Shown: positions 49,385 through 61,640, numbered from the stretch's first letter. The stretch is DNA of 64,000 bases from Lepus europaeus (GCF_033115175.1 NC_084834.1:78202462-78266461), one strand, 5' to 3'. Notes: generated by a model not told the origin, from the letters alone. Numbers and translations are program-made.

Positions 49385-52300
49385 ATGGCAGGGCAAAGTT
49401 ACTCCTTCTCAATAGTCACATTGAATGTTAATGGCTTGAACTGTCCAGTTAAAAGACACCCCTTGGCTGATTGGGTTAAGGAACAAAACCCATCCTTTTG
49501 CTGCTTACAAGAAACCCATCTATCCAACAATGATCCATACAGGCTGAGAGTGAAAGGCTGGAAAAAGATATACCACACCAACAGAAATGAAAAGAGAGCG
49601 GGCGTAGCCATCTTAATATCAGACAACATAAACTTTACCACAAAAACTGTTAGGAGAGACAAAGAGGGGCACTATATAATGATTAAGGGATCCATTCAAC
49701 AGGAAGATATAACGATTATCAACGTATATGCACCTAATTACAGGGCACCAGCTTATTTAAAAGACTTGTTAAGGGACTTAAAGGGAGACTTAGACCCCAA
49801 TACAATAGTACTGGGGGACTTCAATACTCCACTCTCAGAGATAGACAGATCAACAGGACAGAAGATCAACAAGGAGACAGTAGATTTAAATGACACTATA
49901 GCCCAAATGGATCTAACAGATATCTACAGAACATTTCATCCTACATCTAAGGACTTTACATTCTTCTCAGCAGTACATGGAACCCTCTCTAGGATTGACC
50001 ACATACTAGGCCATAAAGCAAGTCTCAGCAAATTCAAAAGAATTAGAATCATACCATGCAGCTTCTCAGACCACAAAGGAATGAAATTGGAAATTGGCAA
50101 CTCAGGAATCCCTAGAGCACGTGCAAACACATGGAGATTGAACAACATGCTCCTGAATGAACAATGGGTCATAGAAGAAATTAAAAGAGAAATCAAAAAT
50201 TTTCTGGAAGTAAATGAGGATAACAGCACAACATACCAAAACCTATGGGATACAACAAAAGCAGTGTTAAGAGGAAAGTTTATATCAATAGGTGCCTACA
50301 TCAAGAAATTGGAAACACACCAAATAGATGAGCTTTCAAGTCATCTCAAGGATCTAGAAAATCTGCAGCAAACCAAACCCAAACCCAGTAGGAGAAGAGA
50401 AATAATTAAAATCAGAGAAGAAATCAACAGGATTGAATCCAAAAAAACATTACAAAAAATCAGCCAAACGAGGAGCTGGTTTTTTGAAAAAATAAACAAA
50501 ATTGACACCCCATTGGCCCAACTAACTAAAAAAAGAAGAGAAAAGACCCAAATCAATAGGATCAGAGATGAAATGGGAAACGTAACAACAGACACCACAG
50601 AAATAAAAAGAATCATCAGAAATTACTACAAGGACTTGTATGCCAGCAAACAGGGAAATCTATCAGAAATGGACAGATTCTTGGACACATACAACCTCCC
50701 TAAATTGAGCCAGGAAGACATAGAAAACCTAAACAGACCAATAACTGACACAGAAATTGAAACAGTAATAAAGGCCCTCCCAACAAAGAAAAGCCCAGGG
50801 CCAGATGGATTCACTGCTGAGTTCTACCAGACATTTAGAGAAGAACTAACTCCAATTCTTCTCAAACTATTCAGAGCAATCGAAAAAGAGGGAATCCTCC
50901 CAAATTCTTTCTATGAAGCCACCATCACCTTAATTCCTAAGCCAGAAAACAATGCAACATTGAAAGAGAATTACAGACCAATATCCCTGATGAACATAGA
51001 TGCAAAAATCCTCAATAAAATTCTGGCCAATAGATTGCAACTACACATCAGAAAGATCATCCACCCAGACCAAGTGGGATTCATCCCCGGTATGCAGGGA
51101 TGGTTCAACATTCGCAAAACAATCAACGTAATACACTACATTAACAGACTGCAGAAGAAAAACCATATGATTCTCTCAATAGACGCAGAGAAAGCATTTG
51201 ATAAAATACAACACCCTTTCATGATGAAAACTCTAAGCAAACTGGGTATGGAAGGAACATTCCTTAATACAATCAAAGCAATATATGAAAAACCCACGGC
51301 CAACATCCTATTGAATGGGGAAAAGTTGGAAGCATTTCCACTGAAATCTGGTACCAGACAGGGATGCCCTCTCTCACCACTGCTATTCAATATAGTTCTG
51401 GAAGTTTTGGCCAGAGCTATTAGGCAAGAAAAAGAAATTAAAGGGATACAAATCGGGAAGGACGAACTCAAACTATCCCTCTTTGCAGATGATATGATTC
51501 TTTATTTAGGGGACCCAAAGAACTCTACTAAGAGACTGCTGGAACTCATCGAAGAGTTTGGCAAAGTAGCAGGATATAAAATCAATGCACAAAAATCAAC
51601 AGCCTTTGTATACACAGGCAATGCCACGGCTGAGGAAGAACTTTTAAAATCAATCCCATTCACAATAGCTACAAAAACAATCAAATACCTTGGAATAAAC
51701 TTAACCAAAGACGTTAAAGATCTCTACGATGAAAACTACAAAACCTTACAGAAAGAAATAGAAGAGGATACCAAAAAATGGAGAAATCTTCCATGCTCAT
51801 GGATTGGAAGAATCAATATCATCAAAATGTCTATTCTCCCAAAAGCAATTTATACATTCAATGCAATACCCATCAAGATCCCGAAGACATTCTTCTCAGA
51901 TCTGGAAAAAATGATGCTGAAATTCATATGGAGACACAGAAGACCTCAAATAGCCAAAGCAATCCTGTACAACAAAAACAAAGCCGGAGGCATCACAATA
52001 CCTGATTTTAGGACATACTACAGGGCAGTTGTTATCAAAACAGCATGGTACTGGTACAGAAACAGATGGATAGACCAATGGAACAGAATAGAAACACCAG
52101 AAATCAATCCAAACATCTACAGCCAACTTATATTTGACCAAAGATCCAAATCTAATCCCTGGAATAAGGACAGTCTATTCAATAAATGGTGCTGGGAAAA
52201 TTGGATTTCCACATGCAGAAGCTTGAAGCAAGACCCATACCTATCACCTTACACAAAAATTCACTCAACATGGATTAAAGACTTAAATCTACGACCCGAA

Positions 52301-53209
52301 ACCATCAAAATTATTAGAGAGCATTGGAGAAACCCTGCAAGATATAGGCACAGGCAAAGACTTCCTGGAAAATACTCCAACAGCACAGGCAGTCAAAACC
52401 AAAATTAACATTTGGGATTGCATCAAATTGAGATGTTTCTGTACTTCAAAAGAAACAGTCAGGAAAGTGAAGAGGCAACCAACAGAATGGGAAAAATATT
52501 CGCAAACTATACTACAGATAAAGGATTGATAACCAGAATCTACAAAGAAATCAAGAAAATCCACAACAACAAAACAAACAACCCACTGAAGAGATGGGCC
52601 AAGGACCTCAATAGACATTTTTCGAAAGAGGAAATCCAAATGGCCAACAGACACATGAAAAAATGTTCAAGATCACTAGCAATCAGAGAAATGCAAATCA
52701 AAACCACAATGAGGTTCCATCTCACCCCGGTGAGAATGGCTCACATTCAGAAATCTACCAACAACAGATGCTGGAGAGGATGTGGGGAAAAAGGGACACT
52801 AACCCACTGTTGGTGGGAATGCAAACTGGTTAAGCCACTATGGAAGTCTGTCTGGAGACTCCTCAGAAACCTGAACATAACCCTACCATACAACCCAGCC
52901 ATCCCACTCCTTGGAATTTACCCAAAGGAAATTAATTTGGCAAATAAAAAAGCCATCTGCACATTAATGTTTATTGCAGCTCAATTCACAATAGCTAAGA
53001 CCTGGAACCAACCCAAATGCCCATCAACAGTAGACTGGATAAAGAAATGATGGGACATGTACTCCATAGAATACTATACAGCAGTAAGAAACAACGAAAC
53101 CCAGTCATTTGCAACAAGATGGAGCAATCTGGAAAACATCATGCTGAGTGAATTAAGCCAGTCCCAAAGAGACAAATATCATTTGTTTTCCCTGATCGGT
53201 GACAACTGA
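49385..53209 (+). pseudogene. LINE-1 ORF2 (endonuclease / reverse transcriptase), few lesions
   Basis: ORF2p nicks DNA and reverse-transcribes LINE-1 RNA. The frame is open for 1007 codons from ATG 49385. The apurinic-like endonuclease is at the N-terminus, with [21 protein letters not shown] and SDHKGM. The reverse transcriptase follows, with [13 protein letters not shown] and the catalytic FADD at about residues 700-703. Near 52316-52322 two bases are missing and near 52491-52497 one A is missing; the stretch between is out of frame and gives the TAA at 52406. The frame then recovers, including the C-terminal [20 protein letters not shown] at 53048 interrupts again before the expected end at 53207-53209. 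Confidence 0.92.
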
Positions 53210-54285
53210 GCGCCAAAAGGGAAACCTGTTAAGTAAAATGGACACTATAAGCAATAATGAACTGATCAGCTCCTGTCCTGACTTTAGATGTACAATGTAA
53301 TACTTTATCCTTTTTAGTATTTGTTGTTGTTGTTGTTGTTCTAGTACTATTGGTTGAACTCAGTAATTAACACACAATTATTCTTAGGTGTTTAAATTTT
53401 AACTGAAAAGTGATCCCTGTTAAATCTAAGAGTGGAAAAAGAGAGGGAGGAGATGAACAATTTGGAACATGCTCAATCGGACTGGCCGCAAATGGTGGAG
53501 CTAGAAATGTGCCAGGGGATTCCAACACAATCCCATCAAGATGGCATGTACCAATGCCATCGCACTAGTCCAAGTGATCAATTTCAGCTCACAATTGATA
53601 GCTCTGATAGGTCTAAGAGTCAAAGAGATCACACAAACAAGACAAGTATCTGCTAATACTAACTGATAGAATCAAAAAGGGAGAGAAAGATCCAACATGG
53701 GAAGTGGGATACACAGCAGACTCATAGGATGGCAGATGTCCTAAACAACACTCTGGCCTCAGAATCAGCCCTCAAGGCATTCAGATCTGGCTGAAGAGCC
53801 CATGAGAGTATAGCAGGCATGGAAAGCCAAGATATCATGGAAAAAAAAAAAAAGACCTAAATGAATGATCTCTGTGAGTGAGATCCCAGTGGAAAGAACG
53901 GGGCCATCAAAGAAGGAGGTACCCTTCTCCGAAGGGAGGAGAGAACTTCCACTTTGACTATGACCCTATCGGAATAAGATCAAAGTCAGCGAACTCTAAA
54001 GGCTTCCATAGCCCTGGCAACTCATGACTAGAGCCTAGGGAGATTACTGACGCCATGAACAGGAGTGTCAAATTGTTAAATCAGCAACAGGAGTCACTGT
54101 GTACTTACACCCTATGTAGGATCTGTCCCTAATGTGTCGTCTAAAGCCAAGTGATGCTATAACTAGTACTGAAACAGTATTTTTATACTTTGCGTTTCTG
54201 TGTGGGCACAAACTGATGAGGTCTTCACTAATTATATACTGAAGTGATCTTCTGTATATAAAGAGAATTGGAAATAAAAAAAAAA
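53210..54285 (+). mobile_element. 3' UTR of the young LINE-1, ending early in an A-run
   Basis: It runs from the ORF2 end to an A-run at 54275-54285. It includes a (TTG)n stretch at about 53322-53340. The same sequence recurs at 1-118 and 1340-2290 in the window. Unlike those, this copy lacks the terminal polypurine tract and stops after GAATTG with AAATAAAAA, as if the RNA had been polyadenylated early. Confidence 0.8.
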
Positions 54286-54675
54286 CAACATGGTGTTAAA
54301 ATGGAAATGGCATAGAAAATTAGTTAATTTGAAAAAAAAATTATGTAGGATCTCTGTCTTTAATGTGCTGTACATTGCTATTTAATGCTATAATTAGTAA
54401 TCCAATGGTAGTTTTTTCACTTTATGTTGCTATATGGGCAAAATGTTGAAATCTTTACCTAATATATACTAAACTGATCTTCTGTATACAAAGAGAATTG
54501 AAAATGAATCTTTACATGAATGGAAGGGGAAAGGGAGCGGGAAAGGGGAGGGTTGCGGGCGGGAGGGAAGTTATGGGAGGGGGAAAGCCATTGTAACCCA
54601 TAAGCTATACTTTGGAAATTTATATTCATTTATTCATTAAATGAAAGTTTAATAAAAATAAATAAATAAATAAAT
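54286..54675 (+). mobile_element. Probable 3'-transduced segment containing a second LINE-1 3' end
   Basis: After the A-run comes a 53-base stretch not like LINE-1 (54286-54338), then a second LINE-1 3' end with the polypurine tract (54339-54640) and an (AAAT)n tail. The target-site duplication follows this second tail, not the first, so both integrated as one unit. Confidence 0.7.
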
Positions 54676-54690
54676 AAAGTCTTCTATACA
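54676..54690. repeat. 3' target-site duplication of the young LINE-1
   Basis: Exact 15-bp partner of 47501-47515. The old LINE-1 resumes directly after it. Confidence 0.95.
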
Positions 54691-55080
54691 AATGGTGATA
54701 ACAGTATTATTTGTAAAAATCAAAACTAGAACAATCCAAGTGTCCATCCTCTTGGTAAACGGAAGCTATATTCATCAATGACACTGCTTCACATTAAAAA
54801 AAAAGACTGAACTTCTGTTAATTACTGAAGATGAATTAATCTCAAACCAATGACCTTGGGTGAAGAAGACAGAACAGAATATATAATATATTCTTATATA
54901 TATACAAAACTCTGTAAAATGCAACAAATCTATAGCAACACTAAACAGATCAATGGTTAGATTATGGATAGGTGAAAGTAGAGAAATGCAGAAGCAAGAG
55001 TTATAAAGGAATATGAGACAATATTGAAGGTATGTAGATATGCTCATTATTTTAACTTCATGAGAATTTCACAGATGCAT
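54691..55080 (+). mobile_element. Old LINE-1 3' fragment, downstream half
   Basis: It continues the old ORF2 (ACAATCCAAGTGTCCATCC corresponds to the conserved NQPKCPS segment) and passes into a degenerate 3' part whose end is unclear. Confidence 0.65.
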
Positions 55081-55354
55081 ACATACCCATATTAAAACAT
55101 CACCCCTCCCTTCAGATATTTACTAACAATGGCAGCAGCAACTATATCAACATTGAAACTAACTAGAAATAGAAAAGCGACTATAACAGGTCACTTTTGC
55201 CCACCTATTATAATGACTTCAAGTTTACTAGAAAAAATAGGATCATTATAGTCATTCCAGAGACAGAAAGATAGCCCCATCTAAGTGATGGTCAAGACTG
55301 ATTATGACACTGCTATGGTATCTATTGTTATGGTTTCTTTCTTTCTTTCTTTCT

Positions 55355-55674
55355 TTTTTTAAAAAAAGATTCATTTATTTATCTGAAAGAGTTACAGAGA
55401 GAGAAGGAGTGGCAGAGAGAGAGAGAGAGAGGTATTCCATCCTCTGGTTCACTCCCCAGTTGGCCGCAATGGCCGAAGCTGCACGAATCCAGAGCCAGGA
55501 GCCAGGGTCTCCCACGTGGGTGCAGGGGCCCAAGGAATTGGGCCATCTTCCACTGGTTTCCCAGGCCATGGCAGAGAGCTGGATCAGAAGTGGAGCAGCT
55601 GGAATTCGAACCAGCATCCATATGGGATACCAGCATGCAGGCTGCGGACTTACCCGCTATGCCACAGAGCTGGC
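55355..55674 (-). mobile_element. CSINE
   Basis: AAAGATTCATTTATTTATCT to GCCACAGAGCTGGCC. TATGGTTT and T-rich text on both sides are probably the duplication. Confidence 0.9.
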
Positions 55675-56214
55675 CTCTATGGTTTATTTCTAATTTAATC
55701 TTGACATTTCTCTTGAGAGTGTCTAAAACCTTTGATTAAGGGAATGGAAAAGTTAAGTTCAGGTGTGTCAATCAAGTAAGAAATAATGAGAAAGTGAAAC
55801 CAAAATGCATCCAATGGGAAGGACTACCGCAGGTCCCACAGAAGTTGAGACATAAATAGAAGGATGCTGGAAAGTATGGAGGGAGCAAGGAGCCCAGGCA
55901 GCAAACTGGGAACTGGACAGCTTTAGTAAGGTCCATGGGTGTTATTCCACAGGCTTTCCACCAAGAACTGTGCATTGATTCATTTAGATGGGGAATTTAT
56001 TTAGTTGACTCTGGTGCTGACCATTGGGGTTTATCATGTTCAGCGGCTATGGAGTGTGTTGGGTTTTGGATCAGTGGTGTAAACAGAACAAATAGACCAT
56101 ATCATAAACAACCACACAGGGTTGGAAAGCTGTAAGTAGCCCAGAGCTGATGGTGTGATTAGGTTTCAATTAATTTATGTCAGGCCTAAAAACAAATGTC
56201 AAGGCAGCAACTAT
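55675..56214. other. Intergenic DNA
   Basis: No exons 7-9 of the second ADH relic and no other gene seen. Confidence 0.45.
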
Positions 56215-56520
56215 ATTAAAGAAATCTGTGACGTGTGCATATACTGAAAGGGTGTGAAAAGTTTATTAATCACATCATGAGGCTTTCTGGGAAGAGTAGA
56301 GTAAGCTCTCAAACAGATTCAAAAATAACTTGAGAGAGAAAATTGCAATGACTGGCTTTGGCTTTTATTGAAGTTAAGAGGTGAGGCTAGGGTAAGTATT
56401 CTACAAGCTGGAGCTTGTGTTGTTTGAACTGCAAGGCAACACAAAAGGAGAATGTTTGCAAGCTTTCTTACAGGCTTGTCCAAATGTGAAGCAATAAGAA
56501 GAAAGAGGTGGGGGCTTGAA
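56215..56520. repeat. Old repeat shared with 61400-61640
   Basis: Both contain a GGCTTTATTG-A-type start of a reading GTGAGGCT and a block like GTGTG(A/C)AAA(A/G)TTTATTA with a nearby ATCACAT. The order differs, so they may be parts of an old LTR; the family is not named. Confidence 0.35.
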
Positions 56521-56848
56521 AGTGGTTGGTATTCAAACATCAAGAATGGTGTCAGATACTTTATTACAATTCATTCTGATCACTTTTATATGCCAAGTAT
56601 CATTTAATTGAACTTGAACTCAGGGAAGTCATGGGAGTTTATGTGACCTGCAGCAGGATACTAGTAAGGGGGGTGAGATTCTATTGAATGCTTTGTTCAA
56701 GAACCTGGTAATGTGCATCTTGAAGAGTGAAATGAGGAGCATGGTCATTATTAATAATGCCTGTCATTCTGAGGAGGATAAGGAGTGTCCTGGTGAGGTC
56801 CTGTATGCGGTTTTAGTATGTGTTTGCCTGGGTGAGACTTTGTCTTAC

Positions 56849-56904
56849 ACTTTTTTTTTTTGACAGGCAGAGTGGACAGTAGAGAGAGAGACAGAGAAAA
56901 AGGT
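56849..56904 (-). mobile_element. CSINE fragment (tail end only)
   Basis: T-run, then GACAGGCAGAGTGGACAGTA and GAGAGACAGAG. The match stops after about 55 bp. Either later deletion or aborted reverse transcription would give this. Confidence 0.85.
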
Positions 56905-57389
56905 CATTTTTAAGTATCTGTGAGAGAGAAAATGTCTAGAGTTCTTTATCTCAAATGGAGCAACTTTGGACAAAGAATTTTTACTGCCATTGATCAGATC
57001 AGATGGACACATTATTGAAAATAGTGAGGAAATATATTAAAACTTGTGGATGGTGGCAATTATTTCCCAGAACGTTCTCTATTACTAAGATGACTGCCTA
57101 ACGTTTAGCCATTCATGCTAACCCTTGAGTCTCTTCCTTTAGCAGGGACTTCCAGGTGAAAGTAAGTGTTCAGTGAGCTTCATATGTATGGTGATGGCAA
57201 GACCATCTGTAAAATATACAAATTCCTTTGCTCTTCATTCCTCTGATTCCAAGGGATTCCCATGTAGTCAAGGAGTTCAGGAGCAGTGTGGCCTCTAGCA
57301 CCATGATATCTGGCAAGAGACTACGGATAAGAAAAGCCAACATCTCCTTCAGGTATTGTACACTAGAGATCTCAGGTTTGACCACACCT

Positions 57390-57640
57390 TATTTTTAAAT
57401 CATTTTTTATTTATATAAGCTGAACACATTTCAACTATTTCATATATACAGATTTAGGAGCATAGTGTTACTTCCCAGCCTACCCTCCCTCCCATGCTCC
57501 TATTCACCCTCCTCCTTCCTTTCTTATTCTTTCTTTCAATTTTTACAGTGACATACTTTCAGTTTGTTTTATAATAATAAGCTTAATCCTAACTAAGTAA
57601 GAATTACAGGTACCACCTCCATTGTAGAAGGAGGTTTTGG
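57390..57640 (-). mobile_element. Older LINE-1 3' end
   Basis: Resembles 10280-10560: oligo-T-rich start, CATTTCAACTATTTCATA, a CT-rich tract (57480-57540), then UTR. The family is inferred from this arrangement. Confidence 0.55.
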
Positions 57641-58194
57641 CGGCAATACCAAGCTTGCGGGGTTGGGGAGAATGCTACTTCCATAAAACAAGACATAATA
57701 GAAAGCTGGATATAGAAGGTGACAGAGAAACTCTATCTCAAGGAAACAGGAAGTGTGGCCAGCAGTTTTCACTCTATGGCAGATAGTGTGCAGCTAGGAG
57801 GGAAGTCTCTCATGTCAGAAGTCAGTATCGGTAAGAAAGGTAGATTACTTCTAGCCAAAATGGCAGACCAGAGAACTCCAAGAGACACAAGAGGAGGCTG
57901 CTACAGCCTCTACTGTGAAGGAATGTCTGGGGGGAGCTAATGGAAGTACCTAGTTTATTGCACTTTGACAGGTTCTAGACCTCTGTCGTGCAGGACAGAA
58001 ACGTAACAGCACAAATTAGTTCATGCAAAACTTGCACCTGAGGAATGCATTGCCTCTAAAACATACAAATTCCTAAAAGACACTGGGCTTATTTTAACAT
58101 TGTTGGTGCTCGAAGGGTCAGTAACTATTTCTTGAAAATATAATGGATAAAAATGTCCTTGACTGATCAAATAATGCCCCAAAACGTCATTTAT
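57641..58194. other. Intergenic DNA
   Basis: A 73-codon + frame at 57719-57940 has no recognisable motifs. Nothing else supported. Confidence 0.4.
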
Positions 58195-58555
58195 ATGGTA
58201 CTATGGCTTTAAAATATGTGTTGGGAAATTTAATACCCAATGCAATACTGTTAGGAGGGGAGGCCCAATGAGGGGTATTTAATTTTTGAGGGGCTTCACC
58301 TTCATGAATAGATTCATGCCATTTCGTGGGAGTGGTTAGTTATGTTGGGAGTGCTCTGTTAGCAGATCCAGTTTGGTCTTCTCTTGCTCTCTCAGATTCT
58401 CTTGCCTTTCCACTCCCCACTATGGGATGACAGAACACAAAAAACTCCGACCTCAGACTTCCCAGCTTCCAGAAGAGTAAGAAATGTTTCTCTGTTTTTA
58501 TAGAGTACCCAGTCTGAGATAGTCTGCTACAGCAACACAAAATGGACTAAGGTTG
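58195..58555 (+). repeat. Ancient medium-reiteration repeat, related type
   Basis: TTAATACCCAATGCAATACTG, CCTTCATGAATAGATTCATGCC and CAGCTTCCAGAAGAGTAAGAAA are typical of an old mammalian repeat. A piece of the same type is at 63415-63580. Confidence 0.5.
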
Positions 58556-58775
58556 CAAGATGCTATACATTATGTGAGGGCAATGGCCTATCTCTTCTTT
58601 GAACTCTTTAGTGAATATTTCTGTCTTTAATGAGTGCCTCCCAAACAAAAATGGTTTTACAAATTTTGTAAGATGCAATCTTCTAGAGTATGCATCACTT
58701 TGTTTATTTTGCTTATGAGAGTCACAGGTAATTTCCTATTTCCATTTCCTATAGCTGCATTTAAAAGTGTCTCGA

Positions 58776-59434
58776 TGGAGCTGGCATTGTGGTAAAGCTG
58801 CTACCTGTGATGCTGGCAGCCAATACGGTGCCTATTGGTCCTGGATGATCTACATTTTTTTTTTGCTCTACATTTTTTTAAAGATTTATTTATTTTACTT
58901 GAAAGTCAGAGTTACACAGAGAGAGGAGAGGCAGAGAGAGAGAGAGAGAGAGGTCTTCTATCCGATGGTTCACTCCCCAATTGGCTGCAATGACAGGAGA
59001 TGCAGCGATCCAAAGCCAGGAGCTCCCACATGGGTACAGGGGCCCAAGGACTTGAGCCATCTTCTACTGCTTTCCCAGGCCACAGCAGAGAACTGGACAG
59101 GAAGTGGAGCAGCCGGGTCTCAACCCAGCGCCCACATGGGATGCTGACACTTCACACAACAGGGCGTTAACCCGCTGTGCTACAGCGCTGGCCCCGGATG
59201 CTCCACTTTTAATCCAGCTCCCTGCTAATGGCCTTGGAAAAGCAGCAGAAGATGGCCCAAGTGCTTGGGCCCCTGTCACCCACATGGGAGATCTAGATGA
59301 AGCTCTTGGTTCCTGGCTTCAGTCTAGCCCAATCACAATTCTGGGGAGTGAACCAACAAATGGAAGATCTCTATGTCTCTGTCTCTCCCTCTCATTGTAC
59401 ATGGCTTTCAAATAAATAAATATTTTTAAAAGTG
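58776..59434 (+). mobile_element. CSINE split by another CSINE
   Basis: The 5' part (58776-58848, GAGCTGGCATTGTGG) and 3' part (59195-59434, ATGCTCCACTTTTAATCCAG to AAATAAATAAATA) belong to one + strand element. Confidence 0.88.
58868..59194 (-). mobile_element. CSINE nested in a CSINE
   Basis: Minus-strand copy from CTACATTTTTTTAAAGATTT to GCTACAGCGCTGGCCC inside the element above. CTACATTTTTT occurs twice just upstream (58850 and 58868). Confidence 0.9.
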
Positions 59435-59439
59435 TCTAG

Positions 59440-59830
59440 ATGTTTCAGTTTATTTTATGTTCAGTTATTAAAGTTTTTAGTTGTACATATTTATAGAGTA
59501 CAGCATGATAATTTGAAACATGTATTCAGCATATGATGATCATATCATGTTAGTTTACAATATCATATCCTTAAGTTAAAAAAATTTGATTACCATTTAT
59601 AAATATACATATTTATGGTGTATAGTATATTTTAATAAATATATGTAATATAAGCTGATCAAATCAGTTTCCTTGTTATAACTATGTTTGGAACCATTGA
59701 ACTCCTATCTTATATTTGTCCATAAAACATGTAAAAGGTTACTATGTGTTGTAGTACCCACTGGGTTATGGAACACTAGAGCTGATTTCTTCTGTGTTTT
59801 AACACTTGTTCAGTTGATTTTAAATAATCA
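59440..59830. repeat. Old AT-rich LINE-1-like UTR fragment
   Basis: TTTATAGAGTACAGCATGAT and the following AT-rich text resemble a UTR segment common in ancient mammalian LINE-1s. A related piece is at 63575-63660. Orientation is not decided. Confidence 0.35.
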
Positions 59831-59864
59831 ATAAATGGCTTTCTGGGAAAAGATGTGTAGGATG

Positions 59865-60880
59865 CTAATGTTACACTTCAAAGAACTAAAAAAATATAAA
59901 GACAAACTAAGCCCAAAGTCAGTAGAAGAGAGAAAATAATAAATAATAGAGCAAAAATAAATAAAATACAGACTATAAAACATCAGAAAAGATCAACAAA
60001 ACTAGGAGTTGAACTTTTTTCAAAAACAAATTTTACAAACCTTGAGCTGGACTAAGAAACAGAGGTAAGATTCAAATAAATATAATTAGAAATGAAAGAA
60101 GAGACATTATAAATGATACAACAGAAATAGAAATGATCACAAAATACTACTCTGAATAAATGTATGCCAACAAATTGGATAATCTAAGGAATGGATGTTT
60201 CTAGAAATATAGAATCTGAATCATAAAGAAACAAAAAATCTGAACATAGCAATAATGTATAATGCACATACCAATAATGTGTAAGGAGAGTGAATCAGTT
60301 GAAAAAACAAAAAACTTGCCACCAAAGAAAAGTTTGAGTCCTGATAGAGTCACTGATGGATGAGTTACATCAAATGTTTAAAAAATAACTAATGCCAATC
60401 CCTTTCCCAAACTGAAGAGGAACTAATGCTATTAAACTCATCTTACAAAGCAAATATTACCCTTGTACAAAAGCTAGATAAGGATACTACAAAAACAAAA
60501 CAAAAGCAAAGAACTACAGACCAACATTCACGTTGAACATAGATGCAAAAGTTCTCAACAAAATGCCAGCAAACTGAACTCAACATCACATTAAAAGAAT
60601 CATTAACCACCATTAAAGTGAGATTTATTCCTGGCATTCAAGGATGGTTCAATATATGTAGACCAATAAATGTGATATGCCACTTTAGTAGAATGAAGAA
60701 CAAAACTACATGATCATCCCAATAAATGTCAAAGAGGTATGTAACAAAATTTGAATCCTTTCATGATAAATTAGATGTAGAAGAAATATGCCTTACAATA
60801 ATAAAGGTCATATGAGATAAGCCCCATAGCTAACATCATACTCAATGGTGGAAACCCCAAAAATTTTCCTTTATGAAACA
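59865..60880 (+). mobile_element. Old LINE-1 ORF2 fragment
   Basis: Remnants of the ORF2 region between endonuclease and RT: CCCAAAGTCAGTAGAAGAGA, then GTGAGATTTATTCCTGGCAT and CAATGGTGGAAA. It is heavily mutated with no long frame. Confidence 0.8.
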
Positions 60881-61399
60881 AATCACTGATCAGTCATGGC
60901 TTAAGCTGGAATTAAGACAAAAGATTCAATTTTAGATATACAGCTAGGTCTGGATACATCTCAGGGCCACTTTAAGGAGGGCTATATTTCCATGTCCATG
61001 TCCCCAAATATGAGTTACCAAAACTTTTTGACAAGCCTGTCAAATATATAACAGAGTTTTCACAGGACTCAGCAAATGAGGCACTAAACAGCATAGCTCA
61101 AAGCACAAGTTAGCCAGTGGCGAAACAGCTAATGGAATGTTAGCTATGGACAAGCAGTCCAACGGGCAAGCTTGCAAGTAGGCAGTAGGGCCAGTTAGCA
61201 AGCCAAAGCATGAAAAGACCCCGGTGGCAGAGGTCATTGCCAAACCATACTCATGCAGCACCAATTGTTCTCATCGTTCACTCTAGAGTGATGGGATGAT
61301 TCCCCTCAGACAAAATTGGTTGAAATTGGGATGGATGATGGTACACACATACCAGGAGGGTAGGAAGAGATGTCTTCCTGACATAATGAGACTTCTGAA
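60881..61399. other. Unassigned DNA, possibly ancient LTR-related
   Basis: Follows an old LINE-1 piece and leads into the old repeat at 61400. No coding signal. Confidence 0.35.
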
Positions 61400-61640
61400 G
61401 AGAAATCAGCATGCTCTCAAGCTGGTCCAAAAGTGGCTTGAAAGAGCAAGGTGAGGCTGTGGCTTTATTGCAGCATAGGGGTGGGTCAGGGCCAGGGCAG
61501 GCCAGCGTGTGTAATTAGTACTGTTCACCAGTACTAAAGGTCAGAGTGTGCAAAATTTATTATAAGCTTCATCACATGTGGCGTATATAGCAAGTAGGGA
61601 TGGGTAAACTTGCAAGTGGTTAACAAACATCAAAAAAGAA
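61400..61640. repeat. Old repeat shared with 56215-56520
   Basis: TGGCTTTATTGCAGCATAGG and AGAGTGTGCAAAATTTATTATAAGC. It resembles ancient LTR-like text; no protein frame. Confidence 0.35.

Larger units (their letters stand above)
47516..54675 (+). mobile_element. Young, near full-length rabbit LINE-1 with compound 3' end
   Basis: This non-LTR retrotransposon is about 7.2 kb: a 5' UTR (47516-48254), ORF1, ORF2, its own 3' UTR (53210-54285) and an extra 3' segment ending in an A-rich (AAAT)n tail. The 15-bp AAAGTCTTCTATACA flanks the whole unit (47501-47515 and 54676-54690), and the 5' junction TTTAAAAG fits the LINE-1 endonuclease preference TTTT/AA on the other strand. It landed in an older LINE-1 of the same orientation. 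ORF1 lacks its probable start codon and ORF2 has frameshifts and a stop, so this copy cannot make a complete ORF2 protein. Confidence 0.95.

Noticed and set aside
57170-57385. Minus-strand 71-codon frame; a neighbouring frame reads YFTDGLA, which recalls a retroviral RNase H
   Set aside because: A single short motif with no polymerase, integrase or LTR around it. Too weak to call an endogenous retrovirus.
60881-61330. Possible internal region of an endogenous retrovirus
   Set aside because: No gag, pol or env motifs in any frame. Only general resemblance to ancient LTR-type repeats.
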